This document shows positions 1 through 8,081 of a stretch of DNA of 64,000 bases, piece after piece. Where the stretch lies: assembly GCA_966210515.1 (NCBI GenBank), contig CBIHLM010000006.1, positions 1-64,000 on the forward strand, read 5' to 3'. Below the pieces are notes generated by a model. The model saw only the letters and a list, made by a program, of their open reading frames with translations, searched no databases and was not told the origin of the DNA. Made by a program: the position numbers and the translations under genes. The DNA is from Paradesertivirga sp966210515 (GTDB lineage Bacteria > Bacteroidota > Bacteroidia > Sphingobacteriales > Sphingobacteriaceae). The first letter of the stretch is position 1. The number at the start of each line of letters is the position of its first letter.

Positions 1-303
1 TTGGAATATCATCGTTCAAAAACTACAATTAACACTTTGCAGTGTATAGCCAATCTACAGTTAATTAATAAAACTGTATTTCAGGACGAGACAAGCGGGT
101 GACAAATACTCAACTGATTAAGGGTTAAAGCACTATTGAAGCACCTTTTAAGTATCCTTTCAGTACCTATAAGGTACCTCTTATAAGAGGTACTCTATCA
201 ATGACTTTTAGAACCATTAACAATATTTAACCTTTAGCTTAACATTGTTTAACTCTTATTCTTGCCCGGGTGCTGTATACTTGTCGTACCAAGGCAACAT
301 CTT
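1..303. other. Leading non-coding region with stacked palindromes
   Basis: No convincing reading frame is seen before the gene that starts at 304. The stretch is AT-rich and holds two overlapping palindromes between 163 and 193, described separately. Whatever gene lies further left is outside the window. Confidence 0.6.
163..193. repeat. Two overlapping palindromes built on GTACCT
   Basis: GTACCT-ATA-AGGTAC spans 163-177. A perfect 20-base palindrome, GTACCTCTTATAAGAGGTAC, spans 174-193. They share the GTAC at 174-177, so as RNA only one of the two hairpins could form at a time. As DNA they give regularly placed half-sites. The position is about 110 bases upstream of the first gene. The function is unknown: an operator or a leader RNA switch are both possible. 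Confidence 0.6.
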
Positions 304-1092
304 ATGGCTTTCTTAAAAAGTGATTTCGAATTTACAGGTAGTATCGGAAATGTTTCTGCTTACAAACTTCCCGGTGTGAATGGTACTGTGCTTCGCACCA
401 AAGGTGGTGCAGATAGAAAGAAAATCCTCGCTGCCACCTCTTGTAAACTGACCCGGCAAAACGCTGCCGAGTATGGGGAATGTGGTAAAATGGGCGGAAG
501 CATTCGCAGATCTATGCTTCCCATGATTCCTTTGGCAGATCACAACTTTGTCTCCAACCTAAATGCTCTGGCAAAGATCATCCAGCTATTTGACACGGAA
601 GGCAATCGCGGAGAACGCAGCATTGCTTTGTCTGCCCGCAAAGAGTATCTCAGGGGATTCAGCCTGAACAAAAACACTTCCTTTGAGAGTATCGTCAGGC
701 ACCCGATTGAATACCAGATAGACCGGGCAGCTGGAAAAGCAGTGGTACTGCTTCCTGAACTGATGCCGGGTGTAAACCTTATGACGAGCCGGCAGGATCC
801 TTTATTCCGGTTTTTGGTTAATCTTGGCTGCGTGGCCGACAGGACATTTGGCACCAAATGCTATCCGACTGAAGAAGACATGGGAAGCTGCTGTTTTTAT
901 ACCGGCTGGCACCATACCCAAGCTTTGTTTGAAGCCAGGGAAGTTCTTGTTGAACTTAAAGATCCTTCTGCCATTAAAGATACTACCACACTGATCTTGT
1001 CCGTAGGAATCCAAATGGGCAGCCCTGTTTCTGATCTGGTGGTTAATCCGGCAAAGCATGGAGGCTGTGCTAAGATTATTGGAGTAGGTTGA
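304..1092 (+). CDS. Conserved hypothetical protein
   Basis: A 262-residue soluble protein with no signal peptide and no membrane segment. It opens MAFLKSDFEFTGSIGNVSAY, followed by a charged stretch ending RTKGGADRKK; I loosely associate this kind of N-terminus with Bacteroidota hypothetical proteins but cannot name a family. The reading frame is open back to a TTG at 262, but the extra 14 residues (rich in Cys and Pro) look unlike a real N-terminus, so the ATG at 304 is preferred. Five cysteines lie in the C-terminal half, two of them adjacent in GSCCFYTGWHH. The function is unknown. It stands alone, with non-coding DNA on both sides. Confidence 0.7.
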   Translation: MAFLKSDFEFTGSIGNVSAYKLPGVNGTVLRTKGGADRKKILAATSCKLTRQNAAEYGECGKMGGSIRRSMLPMIPLADHNFVSNLNALAKIIQLFDTEGNRGERSIALSARKEYLRGFSLNKNTSFESIVRHPIEYQIDRAAGKAVVLLPELMPGVNLMTSRQDPLFRFLVNLGCVADRTFGTKCYPTEEDMGSCCFYTGWHHTQALFEAREVLVELKDPSAIKDTTTLILSVGIQMGSPVSDLVVNPAKHGGCAKIIGVG

Positions 1093-1403
1093 AAACATTG
1101 TATTCTGACTCATGTATTTAATTGATATTTAACAGGTGGGCGCGCACAATTGCAGCTACAAAATCGAGACAAATTGCTTCCACTGATAAAGGAAGCGAAC
1201 TTCAGATCCGGCGGCACACCAGTAAGATGAACGGGAAAACGGGGCTAAAAATCTTCCAAGAAAATGCCGAAAGCAATTTTTTAATTGCAGTTTATTACAC
1301 TCCCCTTCTGTCTATTAGCTAAATAATTTTTATTTTCATGGTTTGGCAAAACTATTTCAAACAGAATTGGTTAGTGCCTGCAATAAATTTATATTCTTTG
1401 TAA
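1093..1403. other. Intergenic region, no convincing gene
   Basis: A 66-codon frame from a TTG at 1122 has an unlikely composition and no start signals, so it is not called. Small inverted repeats occur (GCTTCC/GGAAGC near 1178-1198 and GCAATT/AATTGC near 1273-1288) without a clear T tract. The right end carries the promoter-like sequence for the histidine kinase at 1404. Confidence 0.5.
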
Positions 1404-3224
1404 GTGCAGCTCACAGATAAAACGTTTAGAACCATCGTTGAACTTTCCCCATTTCCTGTATATGTATGCTCCGGAAAAGACATGATTATCACGGTTGCTA
1501 ATCAGGCAACCCTGTCGGCTTGGGGGCGGGATAAGTCGGTTATCGGACAACCGTTCCATGATGCTCTGCCCGAATTGCATAGTCAGCCGTTCGAAGGTCT
1601 GATTAAACAGGTTTTGTCGACAGGTGAAACTTACTATTCAGAAAATGACCGTGCGGATTTATTTGTGGACGGTAAACTGCAAACATATTATTTCAAATTC
1701 ACCTACCAGCCATTGCGGGACGACGAACTCGTACTACAAAGTGTGTTATGTTTTGCTACAGACGTAACTGAATTAGAACGAGCTCGACAAGAAGTTGAAA
1801 AGAGCCGCGAAACTTTATTCAATATGGTGCGGCAAGCACCGGTTGGAATATGCATCATTAAGGGAGAAGATTTGCTTGTCGAGGTCGTTAACGACGCTTA
1901 CCTCGAGTTGGTTGGACGAAAACGGGAGGAAATGGATGGAAAGCAAATTTGGGATGCGGTGCCCGAGGCTGCGGAAACGTATCGGCCTGTGCTTAAAAAT
2001 GTGATTGAAACGGGAATACCATTTCATGCAAAAGAGCATGAACTCATTCTTTTCAGAAACGGGATTAATGAACGGGTTTTTATTGATTTCGTTTATGAAC
2101 CGATTGCAGACATCGAACGTAACATCACATCCATTATGGTAATAGCTATTGATGTGACCGAAAAAGTACTAGCTCTCCGCAGTATTGAGGAAGCAGAAGA
2201 GCGGGCCCGCCTTGCTATTGATGCTGCCGAAATCGGAACATTCGATTTTAATATTCTGACAAATGACGTAACGGGTTCCGATCGATTCAATCAGATTTTT
2301 GGTTATGATAGTAAGGAGATAAGAGATAACCTCGTTTCGCGATTTCACCCTGATGACCTGGATGGCAGGCAAATAGCCCTCCGGGAAGCATTTAAAACTG
2401 GGAAATTACTGTATGAGGCCCGGATTATATTAGCCGACGGCTCTGTTAGATGGGTGAAGGTCCAGGGCTCGGTGCATTATACTAAAAGTGAGCCGGTTAG
2501 AATAGTGGGAACAGTATTAGACATTACCGAGTTTAAACAACTTCAACAGCAGAAAGACGATTTTATAAGTGTGGCCAGCCATGAATTGAAAACTCCAATG
2601 ACTACTGTTCAGGCGTCTATGCAGTTATTGGATCGCTTAATGAAGGGAAATCCCGACCCGCAACGCATATCGCAGTTTATCGACAGAATAAATGCTAATC
2701 TAAAAAAAATGAACCAGTTGGTAGAAGGCCTGCTGAATGTTTCGAAAATTACAGCAGGACAACTTCATCTCAATTGCACCACTTTTAATTTGGCTGACAT
2801 GATTGATGATTGCTGTGAGCATATCAGGATACAAGATGAATATGAACTTGAACTGAAAGGGGACCTCGATACCAAAGTATTCGCAGATAGATATAAGATT
2901 GATCAGGTACTTACCAACTTCGTGAATAATGCAGTTAAATACGCACCAGATTCCAGGGTCATTAAGGTGAAAATTACAAGAGTTGACGACTTTGTAAAAG
3001 TTGCTGTTCAGGATTTCGGTCCGGGTATTCCGGAATCCAAAATACCCCATCTTTTTGAGAGGTACTACAGAGCGGATCACAACGGCTATCAATACTCTGG
3101 TCTTGGTCTGGGGCTTTTTATAAGCGCCGATATTGTTAAGCGACACAAAGGGCAAATAGGAGTCGACAGTATACAGGGGGCCGGAAGTAGCTTTTGGTTT
3201 ACGTTACCCTTAAATAGGCAGTGA
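1404..3224 (+). CDS. Orphan PAS-domain sensor histidine kinase
   Basis: A 606-residue cytoplasmic hybrid of sensing and kinase parts with no membrane segment. Three PAS domains lie at about 5-125, 135-255 and 270-380, each ending in a DVTE or DITE motif typical of PAC segments. A HisKA domain follows, with phospho-acceptor His393 in SHELKTP. The ATPase domain shows the N box (NFVNNAVKYAP), G1 (DFGPGIPE) and G2 (GLGLGLF). The GTG start is fixed because an in-frame TAA lies directly before it at 1401. No response regulator is adjacent, so the partner is elsewhere. The PAS domains could bind a small ligand, haem or flavin; the sequence does not say which. Confidence 0.9.
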   Translation: MQLTDKTFRTIVELSPFPVYVCSGKDMIITVANQATLSAWGRDKSVIGQPFHDALPELHSQPFEGLIKQVLSTGETYYSENDRADLFVDGKLQTYYFKFTYQPLRDDELVLQSVLCFATDVTELERARQEVEKSRETLFNMVRQAPVGICIIKGEDLLVEVVNDAYLELVGRKREEMDGKQIWDAVPEAAETYRPVLKNVIETGIPFHAKEHELILFRNGINERVFIDFVYEPIADIERNITSIMVIAIDVTEKVLALRSIEEAEERARLAIDAAEIGTFDFNILTNDVTGSDRFNQIFGYDSKEIRDNLVSRFHPDDLDGRQIALREAFKTGKLLYEARIILADGSVRWVKVQGSVHYTKSEPVRIVGTVLDITEFKQLQQQKDDFISVASHELKTPMTTVQASMQLLDRLMKGNPDPQRISQFIDRINANLKKMNQLVEGLLNVSKITAGQLHLNCTTFNLADMIDDCCEHIRIQDEYELELKGDLDTKVFADRYKIDQVLTNFVNNAVKYAPDSRVIKVKITRVDDFVKVAVQDFGPGIPESKIPHLFERYYRADHNGYQYSGLGLGLFISADIVKRHKGQIGVDSIQGAGSSFWFTLPLNRQ

Positions 3225-3288
3225 CGAATGTTCGCGGTTTCAATGTTTCACAGTACCGCTAAAGCAATCGTTTGTTGTTTTGATCTAT

Positions 3289-3492
3289 CTAATCAGTAAT
3301 ATCCAGTATATCTCCTGGTTTACATTTTAATTCACGACAGATAGCTTCGAGCGTATTGAAGCGTATTCCCTTTACTTTGCCGGTTTTTAATAACGATAAG
3401 TTTGTCATCGAAATTCCTATCCTATCGGCTAATTCCGTTAATGACATTTTGCTTTTTGCCATTTGTACATCAAGATTCACAATAACTGCCAT
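3289..3492 (-). CDS. Small XRE-family helix-turn-helix regulator
   Basis: A 67-residue protein that is almost entirely a Cro/CI-type HTH domain: LTELADRIGISMTNLSLLKTG is the helix-turn-helix and is followed by LEAICRELKCKPGDIL, the usual last helices. It resembles the YozG group. Its ATG overlaps the stop codon of the DUF2975 gene by one base (TAATG), so the two are translationally coupled. Small XRE proteins paired with DUF2975 membrane proteins are a recurring arrangement. The natural target is the operon's own promoter, where a perfect 13-base inverted repeat lies. Confidence 0.88.
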   Translation of the reverse strand: MAVIVNLDVQMAKSKMSLTELADRIGISMTNLSLLKTGKVKGIRFNTLEAICRELKCKPGDILDITD

Positions 3493-4112
3493 TATACAAA
3501 CTCCTCGTTCTCTGCTTTAAGTTCTAAACCAGAATTAAAAACTTCGGCGACAATATACAATATGGCAGCTATAATCATTATTTTATAATCGAAAGCAGGG
3601 CCCGCCGATAAGTGTTGAGGGGTTGGGACATTGAATCTGATAATGACTTCCTTCAGCAAGTATAATATAAACTGCAAAGGTATAACCAAAGCCACGAGAA
3701 ATGCGGTCCTCCTGATACTCACTACGTTCTTGTAAGTAAATGCAGAGCCTTTATTAAGACTTGAGAACAGCATACGAAGGTTATAGATGATAGCGAAAGC
3801 AAGGAGTTCAAAAGCGACCAGTAAAAACAATGAAGACGCAGCTGTGAACGGCGTATTCTTCATTTTCATGTTTAAGACTGCTGTTTTAGTTTCTAACACA
3901 ACATCTTTTACCTGGCCTGTAATTGCATCAATCCTATTCAGTTCGTGCGGCTGCGAAAAATGCACCTGTATATTCGTATCTACATATTCCTCGGATGCAA
4001 AAATATAAACCAAAAAACTCAGGGCAAGTGCTGCCAAAGCAAAATTTAGATACCATGCGATATCAAGGGCTGACTTAATAACCCTGATTAGTTTTTTACT
4101 ACCAGATTTCAT
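3492..4112 (-). CDS. DUF2975 family membrane protein
   Basis: A 206-residue integral membrane protein with four predicted membrane segments (about 15-38, 90-112, 128-150 and 175-198). A roughly 50-residue extracytoplasmic loop lies between the first two, with no Cys. The C-terminus is short and acidic (LKAENEEFV). Topology, size and the coupled XRE gene match DUF2975, whose function is not established. It is the first gene of a two-gene operon. A membrane protein that controls the partner regulator is an attractive but unproven idea. Confidence 0.75.
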   Translation of the reverse strand: MKSGSKKLIRVIKSALDIAWYLNFALAALALSFLVYIFASEEYVDTNIQVHFSQPHELNRIDAITGQVKDVVLETKTAVLNMKMKNTPFTAASSLFLLVAFELLAFAIIYNLRMLFSSLNKGSAFTYKNVVSIRRTAFLVALVIPLQFILYLLKEVIIRFNVPTPQHLSAGPAFDYKIMIIAAILYIVAEVFNSGLELKAENEEFV

Positions 4113-4131
4113 ACTTGTTGAATTTATAAAG

Positions 4132-4162
4132 CAAAGATCGAAAACACATTTAAATAAAACAA
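4132..4162 (-). promoter_or_regulatory. Promoter of the DUF2975-XRE operon
   Basis: On the minus strand, GATCTTTG at 4139-4132 differs by one base from the Bacteroidota -7 motif TAnnTTTG. A TTG at 4162-4160 lies 20 bases upstream, the expected -33 spacing. The predicted start is near 4127, leaving a leader of about 15 bases before the ATG at 4112. Confidence 0.6.
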
Positions 4163-4164
4163 CT

Positions 4165-4191
4165 ATTATTTTATGTTTAACATAAAATAAT
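4165..4191. promoter_or_regulatory. Perfect 13-base inverted repeat, candidate operator
   Basis: ATTATTTTATGTT and AACATAAAATAAT are exact reverse complements around a single central base. The element abuts the -33 region of the DUF2975-XRE promoter, at roughly -38 to -64. That is a place where a dimeric HTH protein could act. It has no T tract and no gene reads into it, so a terminator is unlikely. Confidence 0.55.
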
Positions 4192-4453
4192 TTCCCCTAA
4201 ACATGAAAATAGCAATCTGGAAACACTGGGTTCTTCAGCTCAAATTTCAAAAGATTCTCATAACTAATTTTATCCCCCACATAGCAGCACCCCCCCGGAG
4301 TCTAAACCCGATTGAATGAAAAGCCCGATCGCGTGGGCTTAAGAACCGGGCGGACTTGAAAGGAAAGCGGGGCTACAGGATCTACAGAGCATGATTCCCA
4401 TTTCCAAAAATCAACCATCTCCTTTTTCCCGTTTCAAATGCCGTTCTGATTTG
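4192..4453. other. Intergenic GC-rich island with a possible 38-codon frame
   Basis: The segment 4290-4400 is much richer in G and C than its surroundings. On the minus strand a frame from ATG at 4418 to TAG at 4302 encodes 38 residues (starting MVDFWKWESCSVDP, ending RSGFSFNRV). AAGCCC/GGGCTT at 4321-4340 forms a hairpin that would be followed by four T's on the minus strand. It could be a small gene, a dispersed intergenic repeat or an RNA. Not called as a gene. Confidence 0.35.
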
Positions 4454-4461
4454 TATTTTTG
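4454..4461 (+). promoter_or_regulatory. Promoter -7 element of asnS
   Basis: TATTTTTG is a perfect match to TAnnTTTG, 24 bases before the ATG at 4486. Because it lies across the upstream TTG at 4459, it also rules out that TTG as the start. Confidence 0.7.
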
Positions 4462-4485
4462 CGCTTTGCTAAAACAAATAAAGAT

Positions 4486-5931
4486 ATGGCCAGAACTAAG
4501 ATTAAAGATTTACTGAACGCTACCGAATTCGGCAAAGAGGTTATTGTTAAAGGATGGGTTAGAACTTTCCGAAACAATCAGTTTATCGCTATAAATGACG
4601 GTTCTACACTTAACAATATACAAGCGGTTGTTGATTTTACTACCACAGATGAGGCCTTGCTGAAACGTGTCACTACCGGCGCCGCTGTATCAGTAACCGG
4701 CCTGCTGATCGAATCTCTGGGAAAAGGACAGCGGGTTGAAATAAAAGTTGCCTCGCTCGAAATTCTTGGCGACAGCGATGCTGAGAAATACCCTCTTCAG
4801 CCTAAAAAACACAGCCTTGAGTTTTTGCGCGAAATTGCCCATCTGCGCTTTCGCACCAATACGTTCAACGCGGTTTTCAAGGTCCGTCATGCCCTTGCCT
4901 TTGCTATACATAAGTTTTTTAACGACAAAGGCTTTGTGTACATGCATACCCCTATTATTACAGGTTCGGATGCAGAGGGTGCCGGCGAGATGTTCCGTGT
5001 TACCACGATAGATTTCGATAGTGTGCCGCGTAATGATGATGGCACAGTGAATTTCAAAGAGGATTTCTTTGGAAAATCAACCAATCTTACGGTTTCCGGA
5101 CAACTGGAAGGTGAACTTGCTGCGATGGCATTTGGTGAAGTGTATACCTTCGGACCAACTTTCAGAGCCGAGAACTCAAACACCACCCGTCATCTCGCCG
5201 AGTTCTGGATGATTGAGCCTGAAATGGCTTTTTATGATATCCACGATAATATGGACTTGGCTGAAGAGCTATTGAAATATGTGATTAGCTATGCGTTGGA
5301 TAATTGCTCTGACGAGCTTGAATTTTTGAAAAACCGTCTGCTTGAAGAAGAAAAGCAAAAAGCGCAGAACGAGCGTTCTGAACTCGATTTAATTTCGAAG
5401 CTTAATTTTTGCTTAGAAAATAATTTCGAACGCATTACCTATACCGAAGCGATTAATATTCTGAAAAGCTCTAAACCTAACCAGAAAAAGCAATTTAAAT
5501 ATTTAATAAACGACTGGGGAGCAGATCTGCAGTCGGAACACGAGCGCTACCTGGTTGAAAAGCATTTTAAAAAGCCTGTTATTTTGACGAATTACCCTGC
5601 TGCAATCAAATCTTTTTACATGCGCAGAAATGAAGGTGATGAAGCCGGTAAAGAGACTGTAAGAGCGATGGATATCCTTTTCCCTGGAATTGGGGAGATT
5701 GTTGGTGGATCGCAACGTGAAGAGCGTCTAGATGTACTTGAGAACCGCATGAGAGACATGCATATTCCTGCCGAAGAAATGGATTGGTACCTCGACACCA
5801 GACGTTTTGGCTCTGCTCCACATTCGGGCTTCGGATTGGGCTTTGAACGTTTGGTGCTCTTTGTTACCGGTATGACAAACATCCGGGATGTAATTCCTTT
5901 TCCACGAACTCCTAAAAATGCGGAGTTTTAA
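4486..5931 (+). CDS. asnS: Asparaginyl-tRNA synthetase
   Basis: A 481-residue class IIb synthetase that charges tRNA-Asn with asparagine in the cytoplasm. The N-terminal OB-fold anticodon-binding domain (about 1-115, GWVRTFRNN) is followed by the catalytic core. Motif 2 (FRAENSNTTRHLAEFWMIEPE) carries the ATP-binding Arg, and motif 3 (GFGLGFERLVLFVTGM) lies at the end. A charged insertion (EEEKQKAQNERSE) sits at about 285-300, a position where bacterial AsnRS vary. The ATG at 4486 is chosen because the promoter covers the longer frame's TTG. A strong terminator follows, so it is a single-gene unit. Confidence 0.95.
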   Translation: MARTKIKDLLNATEFGKEVIVKGWVRTFRNNQFIAINDGSTLNNIQAVVDFTTTDEALLKRVTTGAAVSVTGLLIESLGKGQRVEIKVASLEILGDSDAEKYPLQPKKHSLEFLREIAHLRFRTNTFNAVFKVRHALAFAIHKFFNDKGFVYMHTPIITGSDAEGAGEMFRVTTIDFDSVPRNDDGTVNFKEDFFGKSTNLTVSGQLEGELAAMAFGEVYTFGPTFRAENSNTTRHLAEFWMIEPEMAFYDIHDNMDLAEELLKYVISYALDNCSDELEFLKNRLLEEEKQKAQNERSELDLISKLNFCLENNFERITYTEAINILKSSKPNQKKQFKYLINDWGADLQSEHERYLVEKHFKKPVILTNYPAAIKSFYMRRNEGDEAGKETVRAMDILFPGIGEIVGGSQREERLDVLENRMRDMHIPAEEMDWYLDTRRFGSAPHSGFGLGFERLVLFVTGMTNIRDVIPFPRTPKNAEF

Positions 5932-5951
5932 CATCCGGCAAAAAATAAAAC

Positions 5952-5974
5952 AAAAGCTCCTTTTCGGAGCTTTT
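5952..5974 (+). terminator. Rho-independent terminator of asnS
   Basis: AAAAGCTCC and GGAGCTTTT form a 9-bp stem around a 5-base loop and run into a T stretch. Confidence 0.9.
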
Positions 5975-5984
5975 TGCTTTTAGA

Positions 5985-6254
5985 ATGCAGGGCAAAAGAC
6001 TTCATACTGAAAATAAATTACACACTCCAAACTCGGGCACTACGCAATGTATTGACTACTCGATAAAAAACGCGATACTCGAGGTAGAATTTACCGGCGG
6101 TAAGGTTTATCATTATTTGAAAGTTGAACCACCCGTTTGGGAAGAATACAAAGAGTTAATATTGTCGGGTGGTTCGTCGGGCGAATTTGTAAATCGAAAA
6201 ATTAAACCTAAATATGCCTTTACGGAGATACGCCGGGCGAAGAACAAAGCGTGA
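5985..6254 (+). CDS. KTSC domain protein
   Basis: An 89-residue protein containing a KTSC domain at about 20-80. The core reads IDYSIKNAILEVEFTGG, then VYHYLKVEPPVWEEYK and a final GEFVNRKIKPKY. KTSC domains occur alone or fused to lysyl-tRNA synthetases and phage proteins; their role is not settled. It is followed 21 bases later by the reductase gene on the same strand, but a functional link is not evident. Confidence 0.8.
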   Translation: MQGKRLHTENKLHTPNSGTTQCIDYSIKNAILEVEFTGGKVYHYLKVEPPVWEEYKELILSGGSSGEFVNRKIKPKYAFTEIRRAKNKA

Positions 6255-6275
6255 AAGAAGTAAGTTTTATATTCA

Positions 6276-7331
6276 ATGGACAGTGAACGGTTACTTTATT
6301 TTCGAATTGCATCTGTAAAACAGGAAACCCCGGCAGCCAAAACCTATCAGCTGGATCTTTTACATTCGCAAACTATAAACTATAAGCCCGGACAGTTTCT
6401 AACCTTTATCATTAAAACAGAAAAACAAGAGATCCGTCGCTCCTATTCAATTCTTACGCTTCCCGGAGAACCCATTAAAATCACCGTTAAAAAGGTAGAC
6501 AATGGCTTTATTTCCAGATACATCCTCCAACACTGGAAAACGGGTGAAATTATAACTTCTCTTCCTCCGGCAGGACGCTTCAGTTTTGATCCTGTTCCGG
6601 ATAAAAAACGGGATATTTTTTGTTTTGCAGCGGGTAGCGGCATTGTTCCTGTACTTCCACAAATAAGAATGCTGCTACAGAAAGAATCTCAAAGCATTAT
6701 TCATCTTATTTATAGTAACCACAATGAAAGCGATGCGCTGTTTCTGGAAGAAATTGAGGCACTGGCAGAAAACTCACCCCACTTAAACCTGATTAACTTC
6801 TTTTCTGAACCGGCCTACAGAAAAAAAGAACAGGGTCGCTTAAGTAATGTCAATACCGAAGCTCTGATTAAACGCTCTCAGCAATTCAAAAAGGAAGATA
6901 CGGCATTTTTGCTTTGCGGCCCCTTCACCTATATGCGGATGCTGAATTTCACTATAAGATTGATGCATTTCAAGAAAGAAAACATCCGCAAAGAAAATTA
7001 CCTGCCTGAGGTAATGAGCCCGGAACGCGTGATGCATAAAATCTTTCCCGAGACTGTTGTAGCAATAAAAGCTTATGGAAAGGAAGCGATGATTACCGTT
7101 CCTTCCGGTGAAAACATTCTGGATGCTGCGTTAAAAAGCGGACTAAACCTTCCCTATAGCTGCAAAGGAGGAGTGTGTGGGAACTGCGCAGCAAAATGTA
7201 TAAGTGGTAAAATTCACATGAGCATCAACGAGGTGTTAACAGATGCGGACTTGGATGACGGCTGGGTTTTAACCTGCACCGGCTATCCGGAAACAATAAA
7301 CACGGCGATCGATTTTCTTACAGAACAATGA
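6276..7331 (+). CDS. Ferredoxin-NADP reductase-like flavoprotein with C-terminal 2Fe-2S domain
   Basis: A 351-residue electron-transfer protein. It has an FAD-binding barrel at about 1-105 (RRSYSI binds flavin), an NAD(P)-binding fold at 110-235 (AAGSGIVPVLP, LLCGPFTYM) and a plant-type ferredoxin domain at 255-351 with cluster ligands CKGGVCGNC plus a later Cys in LTCTGYP. This order matches the reductase subunit PaaE of phenylacetyl-CoA epoxidase and related reductases. No paa or oxygenase genes are nearby, so the partner is unknown. It likely passes electrons from NAD(P)H to an oxygenase, desaturase or hydroxylase. Confidence 0.85.
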   Translation: MDSERLLYFRIASVKQETPAAKTYQLDLLHSQTINYKPGQFLTFIIKTEKQEIRRSYSILTLPGEPIKITVKKVDNGFISRYILQHWKTGEIITSLPPAGRFSFDPVPDKKRDIFCFAAGSGIVPVLPQIRMLLQKESQSIIHLIYSNHNESDALFLEEIEALAENSPHLNLINFFSEPAYRKKEQGRLSNVNTEALIKRSQQFKKEDTAFLLCGPFTYMRMLNFTIRLMHFKKENIRKENYLPEVMSPERVMHKIFPETVVAIKAYGKEAMITVPSGENILDAALKSGLNLPYSCKGGVCGNCAAKCISGKIHMSINEVLTDADLDDGWVLTCTGYPETINTAIDFLTEQ

Positions 7332-7381
7332 AACGATTTTTACCTTTATATTATGTTATCCCATATTAGTTCAGGCGCGTT

Positions 7382-8002
7382 ATGATATTAAAGATTTACG
7401 AAAAAAACCCCAATGAGAGAGCCATTCAGCAAGTGGTCGATGTATTAAAAAAAGGCGGACTTATCATCTATCCTACTGATACAATTTATGGTCTTGGATG
7501 CGATATTACAAATCAAAAAGCAATTGAGAAGATATATCAACTCAGAGGGATCAAACCCGAAAAAGCAAATCTGTCTTTTATCTGCTATGATTTAAGCCAT
7601 ATATCCGACTATATCAAACCTATTGACAACGCCACATTCAGGTTATTAAAAAAAGCATTACCCGGTCCCTTCACGTTTATTTTTGAAGCCAATAATAAAG
7701 TACCTAAACTTTTAAGTTCTAATAAAAAAACGGTGGGTATCAGAGTTCCCGACAATAATATTGCCCGTGAAATTGTAAAGGTGCTTGGAAATCCTATTGT
7801 GTCTGCCTCTATTCACGATGAAGATGAAATACTGGAATACTCCACTGATCCGGAATTAATTTATGAAAAATACAAAGATAAAGTGGATCTGGTAATTGAT
7901 GGAGGATACGGAGACAATACGGCCTCGACAGTTGTTGATTGCACTACAGGCGAGTTCCAGGTGTTAAGACAAGGCAAAGGCGATCTTACCGAACTAGTCT
8001 AA
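7382..8002 (+). CDS. Sua5/YciO/YrdC family protein (threonylcarbamoyl-AMP synthase type)
   Basis: A 206-residue single-domain protein. It has the YrdC signature GGLIIYPTDTIYGLGCDI, then QLRGIKPEKANLSFIC and LPGPFTFIF, and VGIRVPDN near 120. Members make threonylcarbamoyl-AMP for the t6A37 modification of ANN-decoding tRNAs. The protein lacks the C-terminal Sua5 domain. The RGIKPEKANLSF form (rather than KxR with the canonical binding residues) is closer to the YciO branch, whose physiological role is less certain. It sits 50 bases after the reductase and may be co-transcribed with it. Confidence 0.85.
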   Translation: MILKIYEKNPNERAIQQVVDVLKKGGLIIYPTDTIYGLGCDITNQKAIEKIYQLRGIKPEKANLSFICYDLSHISDYIKPIDNATFRLLKKALPGPFTFIFEANNKVPKLLSSNKKTVGIRVPDNNIAREIVKVLGNPIVSASIHDEDEILEYSTDPELIYEKYKDKVDLVIDGGYGDNTASTVVDCTTGEFQVLRQGKGDLTELV

Positions 8003-8068
8003 CCCGCGATGTGTTGCTTAAATTTCATTTAAGCAATGCTTAGCATGAAGTAAACGCTTTATATTTTT

Positions 8069-8076
8069 TATTTTCG
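8069..8076 (+). promoter_or_regulatory. Promoter -7-like element of nhaA
   Basis: TATTTTCG matches TAnnTTTG except for one base. It ends only 5 bases before the nhaA ATG, so the transcript would have almost no leader. Confidence 0.45.
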
Positions 8077-8081
8077 CGCCT

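Noticed and set aside
1122..1322. 66-codon frame on the plus strand
   Set aside because: It starts with TTG, has no promoter or ribosome site and an erratic composition, and lies in AT-rich intergenic DNA.
3289..4112. Toxin-antitoxin pair
   Set aside because: Small HTH plus membrane protein suggested it, but the DUF2975 fold, size and coupling order do not match a known toxin.
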